Shown here one piece after another: positions 52,551 through 60,745 of a stretch of 60,745 nt of DNA (its first letter is position 1; every line of letters starts with the position of its first letter). The notes below the pieces were generated by a model that saw only the letters and a list, made by a program, of their open reading frames with translations, was not told where the DNA came from and made no database searches. Both the position numbers and the translations under genes were made by a program. This DNA comes from Linderina pennispora (Eukaryota > Kickxellomycota > Kickxellomycetes > Kickxellales > Kickxellaceae), in NCBI RefSeq assembly GCF_002104995.1, contig NW_024468295.1, positions 1 through 60,745 on the forward strand, in the 5' to 3' direction.

Positions 52551-55391
52551 TTAGAGCTGGCAAGGCGGATTAATCAGCAAAGCCTGGTCAATGTCCTTGA
52601 GCAGGCGCCAGACGATCTGGCGGCCGCGCACCAGGTTGACCAGCGAAATGCGCTCGTTATCCAGATGAGCATTGTCCGAGGACTGGCCCATGGGCAGATT
52701 GACAGCTATGGCATCGGGTCCAAAGAACTCCTCGAGCCAGGGCACAGCCGGAATCGACCCGCCCTCGCGAATCAGCAGCGGGACATGCGCCTGGTTGGCC
52801 ATCTGCCACTCCTCGCGAATAGCCTTGGCGGCCGCCTGGTACACAGGCGTGTCGGGGTCGGCCAGCCACCACTGGGCATTCGGGTGGACATCCAGGTGCA
52901 GCCTGAGGTTGTCCAAAACGCCCTTGTTGCTGGCATGGCGTGACTGCTGCATCTGGTTGAAAATAGTCTCCACATGGCTGCGCAGTTTCTGGCAGATATC
53001 CTCCAGCGACTGGTCGGGCACCACACGCACGCTCAGCGACGCCTGGGCGGCAGCCGGAATTAACGTGGTGTTGGTGCGCGCGGCCACAGTGGATATGTCC
53101 ACATGATGCACAGTCAGCGTCGGGAAGCGCCAGCGCCGCATCAGCTGGTCGAACAGATCATCGCGGGCATCTATGGGCCCCACCGATTCCCAGCTGGCGG
53201 TAGACTTGGGTGATGCCTGGGATTCGGGCGGCGACATGACAGTGCGGGCGACCAGTGGAGCGGCCGACTCGTGCGCGGAGATCCACTGCACCAGCTCGCG
53301 CATGGCCGCGGATTCCTTGTCGCTGACGGGACGCACTGAGTCGTGGAAGCCGGGGATGGTCACGTGGCCGGACGGGTCCGCCAGCTGCGCCAGAATATGG
53401 GACAGGCACGTGAGCGGCTCAGTGACCGCCCCGCCCCACACGCCCGCATGCACATCGGCTGGCCGTGTGCTCTCAATGCGCAGGTTGGCGCGGATCGACC
53501 CGCGCATGCCATACGTCAGGCAGGGCGTGGACTCGCCCAGCCAGTACGACGACGAAAGCAGGATCAGGCGCGGGCGGCCGAACAGCGCGCGATTGCTCGC
53601 AATGGTCTCATGCAAGCCCTGGCTGCCGTTTTCCTCCTCGCCCTCAATGCAAAACACAACCGTCAGCGGCAGGTCGCCAGACGCATGGAGTTCCGACACA
53701 GCAAACAGCGTGGCCAAAACCGGGCCCTTGTTGTCAGTGACGCCGCGGCCGTACAAATATCCGTCTCGGCCCACCAGTTCGAAGGGCTGGGTTTTCCACA
53801 GAAGCTCGTCGCCGGCTGGCATGACGTCGTAGTGCCCGTAGACAAACACTGTGGGAGTCTCGCAAAGGTCTGTCTGCGGGGACGCATCGAACCGTGCATA
53901 CACGATCGGGTTGCTGGCGGGCGTGCTGGAGATCAGCCGCGCGTCGTTGGCGCCCAGCTGCCGCATCAGGTCCTTCAGGAACCGCGCGGCGCGGCGGCAC
54001 TCGGGCTGCAGTTCAGGCACGCCCGCCACCGACTTGAATCTGATCCACTGATCCAGCGCCTGCATCATGCGGCGTCCGCGCCGTCTTCTGGGCACAGCCA
54101 TCGGAGGCACCGGGGCGTCGGCTGGCGGCTCCATTACCGACACGTCCCAGAAGGCAATGGCGTTGTCGCTAGATCCGCTGATCAGAATGTCGTCCATGGA
54201 AATGGCCAGGGACAGCACGGCGTCGCCGGAGCTGGCAATCCACCCGAGGCTCTGCAGGTCGGCTCCCCAAATGCGCACTGAGCCGTCGGCCGAGCCCGAG
54301 AACAGACTGTGGTTGTGGATCAGAAGCGTATAGACGTTGCCGGAGTGGCCGTGCAGCACGCGGATGCGCTGCTTGGTCTCGAGATCCCAGACTTCGATGT
54401 CGCCGCTCTGCAGGCCAGCGAACAGCAGCCCGTCATCGAGCGCCAGCGCATGCACGCTGAGGTCTTCGGGCAAGTCGCCATCGGAGAACGACCGGGAGAG
54501 CTCGGCCAGCTCCTCCATGCCATGCTCAGCCAGCTGCCACTGCTTGATGGCGCCGTCGCTGGCGGCCGAAAACAACACATTGCCTGAAACCAAAAGCCCG
54601 TAGACGTACCCGCTGTGCGCATACTGCACAATGCTGGACTCCGAGATCACGTAGAACTCAGAGCTGTCCGGCTCGTCATCGCCGGCCAAAGGCAGAGATG
54701 GTACGCACACCAAAATGGCCTCGACCGAGTCGTCGAAGAACCGCGACCTGCGGCTCTCCATTTCGCGCCTCCGCTCACTGCGGCTCACCAGGTCTTTCTG
54801 GCCCACATTGAACCACTGGATCGACGTGTTCTGGCACCCGAGCACCAGCAAATCCGACGCTTCAGCATACTCCAAAGACAGCACGGCGCCAGAATTCACT
54901 CCCGCATGCACAACATACAGGCACTTTAGGCTGTCCATGTCCCATGCTCGGACTTTGCCGTCGCCGCCGCCGCTGAACAGCACTCGGCGCCCTATGTCCA
55001 GCGCCAGGGACAGGCACCCGGCTGTATGCCCGTGCAGGACCTTTTCCAGCTGGTATGTGTCGCGGTTCCACACGTGGATGCTGCCGTGCTGCGACCCGCT
55101 GAATACGTAGTCGTCGCTTTGCGCTAATGTCAGTACTGAGTCGCCCGAATCGTCGGTTAGCGCCAGGGCATTTCCTGCGGGCCGCTGGGTCAGCGACTGG
55201 ATGCACCGCACGCTGCCGGTTTCGTTCAGCGGCTGTGTGCGACTGGGCGTCGCTGTGCCAGCCTTCAGTATCGACGAGCTGAAGCTGGCTTGCGAAGGCG
55301 TGCGATGCAGCAACGGCTGTGTGCTGCTCACTGTTTTGTTTATCAGCCGGGCGCCGATCACCGGCGCTGGCGACGATACTGGCGAGGTCAT
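52551..55391 (-). CDS. Dug2-like glutathione-degradation protein (WD40 + M20 peptidase)
   Basis: About 946 aa, starting MTSPVSSPAPVIGARL at 55391; the ORF continues upstream without a family match. Residues ~60-430 are WD40 repeats (VFSGSQHGSIHVWNRDT, LFSGGGDGKVRAWDMDS, LFSAASDGAIKQWQ, LFSGSADGSVRIWG, ILISGSSDNAIAFWD). Residues ~470-940 form an M20 metallopeptidase with YGHYDVMPAGD (zinc His, catalytic Asp), GRGVTDNKGP (bridging Asp) and CIEGEEENGSQG (catalytic and zinc Glu). In yeast, Dug2 with Dug3 forms the gamma-glutamyl-transpeptidase-independent glutathione-cleaving complex. This length and domain order match Dug2. All motif residues are present and the ORF is intact. Confidence 0.88.
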   Translation of the reverse strand: MTSPVSSPAPVIGARLINKTVSSTQPLLHRTPSQASFSSSILKAGTATPSRTQPLNETGSVRCIQSLTQRPAGNALALTDDSGDSVLTLAQSDDYVFSGSQHGSIHVWNRDTYQLEKVLHGHTAGCLSLALDIGRRVLFSGGGDGKVRAWDMDSLKCLYVVHAGVNSGAVLSLEYAEASDLLVLGCQNTSIQWFNVGQKDLVSRSERRREMESRRSRFFDDSVEAILVCVPSLPLAGDDEPDSSEFYVISESSIVQYAHSGYVYGLLVSGNVLFSAASDGAIKQWQLAEHGMEELAELSRSFSDGDLPEDLSVHALALDDGLLFAGLQSGDIEVWDLETKQRIRVLHGHSGNVYTLLIHNHSLFSGSADGSVRIWGADLQSLGWIASSGDAVLSLAISMDDILISGSSDNAIAFWDVSVMEPPADAPVPPMAVPRRRRGRRMMQALDQWIRFKSVAGVPELQPECRRAARFLKDLMRQLGANDARLISSTPASNPIVYARFDASPQTDLCETPTVFVYGHYDVMPAGDELLWKTQPFELVGRDGYLYGRGVTDNKGPVLATLFAVSELHASGDLPLTVVFCIEGEEENGSQGLHETIASNRALFGRPRLILLSSSYWLGESTPCLTYGMRGSIRANLRIESTRPADVHAGVWGGAVTEPLTCLSHILAQLADPSGHVTIPGFHDSVRPVSDKESAAMRELVQWISAHESAAPLVARTVMSPPESQASPKSTASWESVGPIDARDDLFDQLMRRWRFPTLTVHHVDISTVAARTNTTLIPAAAQASLSVRVVPDQSLEDICQKLRSHVETIFNQMQQSRHASNKGVLDNLRLHLDVHPNAQWWLADPDTPVYQAAAKAIREEWQMANQAHVPLLIREGGSIPAVPWLEEFFGPDAIAVNLPMGQSSDNAHLDNERISLVNLVRGRQIVWRLLKDIDQALLINPPCQL

Positions 55392-55958
55392 AGTAGTAAT
55401 ATGAGGGAAAAAATATGTGAAAGAGAAGAAAGAGTTTTTTTGGTGACACAGCCAACCCGAATCCATGAACTCTTTATATACCACCCACTCCTGGTGATCT
55501 CTCAAAGATCGTCGGTGCCTGGTGTGATTATAGCCTCCCTCGGTGGGGTGGTCACATTCTCCTGCCAACCCACACCTTTGGAATTGCGCGGCCGCTGAAC
55601 TCAATTGCGTATCCTCCCCAGCAGGTATATAGTGTCAGATTCAGATATACTAATCCTATGTGACGCATATATTTCCCATTTACACAAAGAAATCGCTCCT
55701 CTTTGTACATTGTTTTTCTTTTTTGCATCTGTGGCTTCCTCTACTACATGCTGTCTGTTCTCCTCGCCATATCCCGCACAAATGGCGACATTACATGGCC
55801 CTTCCCCAACTTTTGTATTACGGCTATTTTGTTTTTGAATAGTGTGAATGTCTTGAAACATCTATACGTGCCATCTACAGTGATGCGGCTTCTGGATCCA
55901 ACTTTGCATACATTGGGCTCCAAGCCTACTCTAGGAACGGCAGTCGCGCTTCTGCCCC
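55392..55958. other. Intergenic region between Dug2-like and Afg2-like genes
   Basis: Holds the promoter of the Dug2-like gene (TCTTTATATACC near 55472) and the 3' side of the AAA gene. Overlapping short ORFs 55605-55861 have no family motif. Confidence 0.45.
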
Positions 55959-57587
55959 TTACCCGAACTCGCGCTGCATCCTGCCATAGTACTCCATCAG
56001 GTCTGCCTTGAGCGACGGCTGTACTGCCTTCATCGCCTTGTCAAAATGCTCCATGCTGACCCTGGATTCGTCGATATTCTCCCTCAGTGCAATCATTGCG
56101 GCCTCGCGCGACAAATTGGCCAAATCGGCACCCGAAAACCCTTGGGTCAGATCTGCCAACACATCGAAATCCACTGTTGCATTTAACGGCATTCTGCGGG
56201 CCCGTATCTCCAAAATCTCCTTGCGAGCAGCGCGGTCTGGCGGCGGCACATAGATGATGCGGTCGAACCTTCCCGGTCTTAGTAACGCTGCATCCACCAT
56301 ATCAATGCGGTTGGTGGCACCAATGACCAGTACATTGCTAGTTACCTCGACCCCATCCATCTCATTGAGCATGGTCGACAAAATGCGCTCCTGCACCGAG
56401 TCGCCTTGGGCATTTGTTTCAAACATACGCTTGCCGACGATAGCCTCGATTTCGTCAAAGAATATCACAGAGGGGCTGGCTGCTCGTGCGCGTTTGAACA
56501 GCTCGCGGACGGTTTTCTCGGCATCACCGACGTATGGCGAGTAGAGCTGGGCGCCGTTTACCGACAGGAATGTGGCCTTGGTTTGCGTGGCGATGATTTT
56601 CACCAACGTCGTCTTGCTGCAGCCGGGCGGGCCATACATTAAAATGCCGCGCGGCGGTGTGACGCCCAATCTATGCATGACCTGGGAGTGCTCAAGCGGC
56701 CATTGCACAGCCTGGATTAGCTTGAGCTTGGTGTCCTTTAGCCCGCCGACATCGGTCCAGGTGGTCTCTGCCACATCTATGCCTACGCCACGGGTGGTCG
56801 ACGGCTGCACGTGCCGCATGGCCATGGCAAAGTCGCGCTGCGTCACTTTTCCCTTGCCCTTTGTACGGATCGCTTGCATGGCGGCTTCGCGGCAGAGCGC
56901 CGATAGGTCCGCGCCGACGTACCCGTTGGTGGATTCAGCAAGCCCTGCAATGTCGATATTCTCAATGGGCATTGCTTGCAAATAGTGGTGGAGGATCTTG
57001 GCCCGGGCGATCTGGTTTGGCACGTCAATCGAGATCTCCCGGTCGAACCTCCCCGGTCTGCGCAAAGCCGGATCTAGTGCGTTTGGCCGGTTGGTCGCGC
57101 CAATCACCACCAGTCTGCCCCGTCCCTTCAGCCCATCCATTAGCGTCAGTAGCTGCGCAACCATCCGCGCCTCCATGCCTGCATTCTGTTGCCTATGCGG
57201 CGCAATGCTGTCGATCTCGTCAATAAACACTATTGCCGGTCGGCCATTCTGCTGTGTGTGGAGGGCGGTCGAGAATTTCTCCCGCAGCAACCGCTCGCTG
57301 TCACCTAGGAATGGCGTCAGAATCTCGGGCCCGTGGATTGTCGTCAGGGTGGCGTTGGTAGAGGTGGCTATTGATCGGACTAGGTGCGTCTTGCCCACGC
57401 CCGGTGGCCCGTAGAGGAGAACGCCCTTGGGAGGCTCGATGTTTAGATGCTTGAATTTGTCGCTGTGCAGAATCGGATATGATACTACTTCAAGCAGGCT
57501 CCGGTACGCATCTTCCAACCCAGGCAATGCCCCGTCGTCCACAGGGCCTATGCGCGTGTCAGCTAGCTTGTCGGCGAGCGTGTCCAT
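55959..57587 (-). CDS. Afg2/SPATA5L1-type tandem AAA+ ATPase
   Basis: 542 aa with two AAA modules and no N-terminal substrate-binding domain. D1: Walker A GPPGVGKT (~60), Walker B IVFIDEIDS, GATNRPNALDPALRRPGRFD with arginine fingers. D2: GPPGCSKT, the serine variant typical of the Afg2/Drg1/SPATA5 group, VIFFDEIEAI and GATNRIDMVDAALLRPGRFD. The short length resembles SPATA5L1 (AFG2B), partner of SPATA5 in 60S ribosome maturation; yeast Afg2 is longer with an N domain. A role in ribosomal-protein release from pre-60S particles is inferred. Divergent from the WDR5 gene (288 bp between starts). Intact. Confidence 0.85.
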   Translation of the reverse strand: MDTLADKLADTRIGPVDDGALPGLEDAYRSLLEVVSYPILHSDKFKHLNIEPPKGVLLYGPPGVGKTHLVRSIATSTNATLTTIHGPEILTPFLGDSERLLREKFSTALHTQQNGRPAIVFIDEIDSIAPHRQQNAGMEARMVAQLLTLMDGLKGRGRLVVIGATNRPNALDPALRRPGRFDREISIDVPNQIARAKILHHYLQAMPIENIDIAGLAESTNGYVGADLSALCREAAMQAIRTKGKGKVTQRDFAMAMRHVQPSTTRGVGIDVAETTWTDVGGLKDTKLKLIQAVQWPLEHSQVMHRLGVTPPRGILMYGPPGCSKTTLVKIIATQTKATFLSVNGAQLYSPYVGDAEKTVRELFKRARAASPSVIFFDEIEAIVGKRMFETNAQGDSVQERILSTMLNEMDGVEVTSNVLVIGATNRIDMVDAALLRPGRFDRIIYVPPPDRAARKEILEIRARRMPLNATVDFDVLADLTQGFSGADLANLSREAAMIALRENIDESRVSMEHFDKAMKAVQPSLKADLMEYYGRMQREFG

Positions 57588-57875
57588 GGAGAAGAATGTG
57601 AGTAGAGTGCAGCTATTCGCACAGTTTTTTTTTTGGAAAAAATTTAATATGCTCCACGCTCTTCAGACCTCCCAGTATCGGTCACGATATTATAGTGCGC
57701 ATCAGCAGCCAATCAAGCAAGGCTGTAAAAACATTGAGCTTTTTAATGCCAATATCCCTCCAAACGCGTTTTTATTTCTAAACCACTCTTCACTTTTTTT
57801 AGTTCAATTTCTTTGCTTTTTCAATTCTATTTCATTGGAGTCGGGTGGTCGTCGCTAACAACACCGGGAAGAAAA

Positions 57876-59320
<1,445 letters not shown>

Positions 59321-59399
59321 CCCCGCATGAGGGGTAGAACGGGGGTTTATCTAGCTTGTCTTGTATGTTTTTTTATTACTCCCTCTTTTTTGCTTTCCT

Positions 59400-59945
59400 C
59401 TATATGAGCAGCCACTGTGGTCTGTACTGCGGGTCGACGTGCACCGGTGTCTGGAACACTTCAATGAACTCCTGATCTGAAATCCGGATCTTGGTACCCG
59501 AGAACCGCTGGTACTCGTCAAAGATCGCCGTCATCGCCCACCCCTGCAACTTGCGCACGCACCCAACAACACACCCGACTCGGCGGATCCCGCGGTTGCA
59601 GTGAATCAGCAACGGGTGGTTACGCGTGTCCAGAATAACTGCCAGGATCTCGCTCACCATTGCGTGGTCCATTTCCTCGAACGGCTCCTTGTTTGCTGTC
59701 ACGCAAAAGTGCCTGAATTTGATGTCGTTGTCGCTGATGAATTTTTGGTGGTAGTCTTTGCATTCGCCATCGTATATGTAGATGATCGTGCGCAGCCCCA
59801 GCTGCAGCAGGAACGGCTGCGATTTGGGATTCGGGAACCCCGATCGGTACACTCCCGGTGCGATCATTGCAAAGTTTAGCGGTGGGACGATCAGCTGGCT
59901 CTTGCGCTTGGCTGCCTTTATTTGCCGTTCCTCCTCTGGTGTCAT
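59400..59945 (-). CDS. Siw14/PFA-DSP-type phosphatase
   Basis: 181 aa, plant-and-fungi atypical dual-specificity phosphatase family. N-terminal LIVPPLNFAMIAPGVYRSGF with PNPKSQPFL is the family opening; signature HCNRGIRRVGC provides Cys and Arg of the HCX5R loop (family HCNKGKHRTGC, so T is replaced by V). In yeast Siw14 removes the 5-beta-phosphate of inositol pyrophosphates. The ORF is intact; stop lies 79 bp from the WDR5 stop, so the genes converge. Substitution of the T next to the catalytic Arg could affect activity but the nucleophile is present. Confidence 0.88.
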   Translation of the reverse strand: MTPEEERQIKAAKRKSQLIVPPLNFAMIAPGVYRSGFPNPKSQPFLLQLGLRTIIYIYDGECKDYHQKFISDNDIKFRHFCVTANKEPFEEMDHAMVSEILAVILDTRNHPLLIHCNRGIRRVGCVVGCVRKLQGWAMTAIFDEYQRFSGTKIRISDQEFIEVFQTPVHVDPQYRPQWLLI

Positions 59946-60176
59946 TTAGTCACAAAAACACTGTACAAACGAGAGCTGTTAGAGAGAAAGAAAAAAAGGA
60001 TAGTCTATATACAGCGTCCCCCGTGCACACTAAATGCTATACCCTCAGTGGCTATTGTTCGCTGACTATGGTGTTCAACCAAGAAAAAACTAAAACCCCC
60101 TCTGCAGCGAAACGGACAAGATGTATTCAAGGACAGAGAAACACTTAAAGACAAACCTCTGCGGCGTCGCAAAAAT

Positions 60177-60455
60177 TTAGTGGCCCTCGGCCTTGTGCTT
60201 CCTGGCCTGAATTTCGGCATACTTCGGGGTTGCGCGGGGTCGTTGGCGTACACCTCAGCTACAAGTGTTATCAACAGAAATTATGTTAGTATAGGTCTTC
60301 TGCTGTTGGCTCTCCCCCCCCCCTTAACTCGCTCTGCTATCACTTACACTCGCACATGGTGTCCTGAATCTTGGCAAAAGTGTACAGGTGGCAACGCCGC
60401 CAATGATGAACGGGTGCATCAGCTTCATGTAAGGGAACGCCCAGGCACGCAACAT
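60177..60455 (-). CDS. Mitochondrial ATP synthase subunit j/i (Atp18-like), small, with three apparent indels
   Basis: A small inner-membrane subunit of F1Fo ATP synthase. Exon 1 60348-60455 begins MLRAWAFPYMKLMHPFIIGG, resembling the P-x-x-WPF membrane anchor of Atp18; exon 2 60177-60258 ends KYAEIQARKHKAEGH. A GTAAGT donor and TTGTAG acceptor bound an 89-nt intron with a long C run. The sequence needs one extra base after GTTGCCACC and one C less in each of two CCCC runs to give ANDPRNPKYAEI. These corrections yield exactly 63 codons. NDPRNP is the family's hallmark. Confidence 0.72.
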
Positions 60456-60745
60456 GTTTTCGATTTGATTGTCTTTGAATTGAAAATAAAGAAACTCGAA
60501 GAAAAGACCAAGAGCAATAAAGTGGAATTTGTGCCAATTCCGGACTGCTCTATCGCTAATTTTTGGCCCTCTTATTCTTCAGGCCTTGCACCCAGTTTCC
60601 AGCGCGAGATAGCCGATTCCCCCTTTCACTTGCCAGCCCCCGCTTTACTATCTATAGGATCAGATTAGCGGTAATAAATTAGGGTGATGGTGATCGCATT
60701 TATCCTGTGATCACCGCACATTGACATCCACTAGACCATCGGCAT
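60456..60745. other. Upstream region of the Atp18-like gene to window end
   Basis: AT-rich leader region. An ORF (60180-60668, +) overlaps the small gene and is considered its antisense shadow. Nothing else is seen. Confidence 0.4.

Noticed and set aside
53343-54281. 312-codon plus-strand ORF
   Set aside because: Antisense to the M20/WD40 gene, whose catalytic motifs are intact; the long open shadow is due to high GC.
60180-60668. 162-codon plus-strand ORF near the window end
   Set aside because: Overlaps the small ATP synthase subunit gene in antisense and has no family signature.

Overview
The window is nuclear DNA of a filamentous, early-diverging (zygomycete-grade) fungus, most plausibly Kickxellomycotina or a relative. 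Supporting signs are a secreted GH46 chitosanase, a dynactin p25 gene, a family of divergent seven-transmembrane receptor-like genes, a Fanzor relic and intron-poor, closely spaced housekeeping genes. The lineage is an inference; fungal origin is secure from Mad1, PIG-S, POT1, Dug2, the AP-1 sigma subunit and a fungal type I fatty acid synthase.

Layout. 1-4192: a DNA transposon with two long ORFs, a third small ORF and direct terminal repeats that each contain a 60-bp-arm palindrome. It sits inside a fused beta-alpha fatty acid synthase gene whose 3' part (4193-9633) carries two nonsense codons. 9952-16884: conserved genes (chitosanase, CCDC124-like, Mad1, eIF3k, dynactin p25), several interrupted by single-base frameshifts that look like base-level assembly errors. 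17-32.7 kb: a repeat-rich accessory region with tRNA genes (Ile, Ser, His, Gln, and a divergent pair of Ser genes in a near-perfect palindrome), intact and decayed seven-transmembrane genes, AT-rich decayed DNA and a Fanzor pseudogene. 32.8-38.5 kb: PIG-S, a P-loop kinase-like protein with a histidine-rich tail, and malic enzyme. 38.5-47 kb: a second accessory block with more copies of the hairpin repeat, a mutated segmental duplication of the 22.8-23.8 kb segment, two 721-bp solo LTRs next to tRNA-Pro and tRNA-Thr, and two more seven-transmembrane genes or fragments. 47.5-60.5 kb: a compact housekeeping block (MFS carrier, POT1, AP-1 sigma, Dug2-like peptidase, Afg2-type AAA ATPase, WDR5/Swd3, Siw14-like phosphatase, small ATP synthase subunit).

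The strongest candidate for an undescribed system is the 5' transposon. Its DDE transposase (IS5/Harbinger-like) is paired with a 547-aa protein that has weak replication-initiator-like motifs. Its terminal repeats are hairpins whose 46-nt loop is present in opposite orientations in the two copies (flip/flop). A filled versus empty site pair inside the window fixes the ends of the solo repeat. Other highlights are tRNA-proximal solo LTRs, transition-biased decay resembling RIP, and the Fanzor relic.
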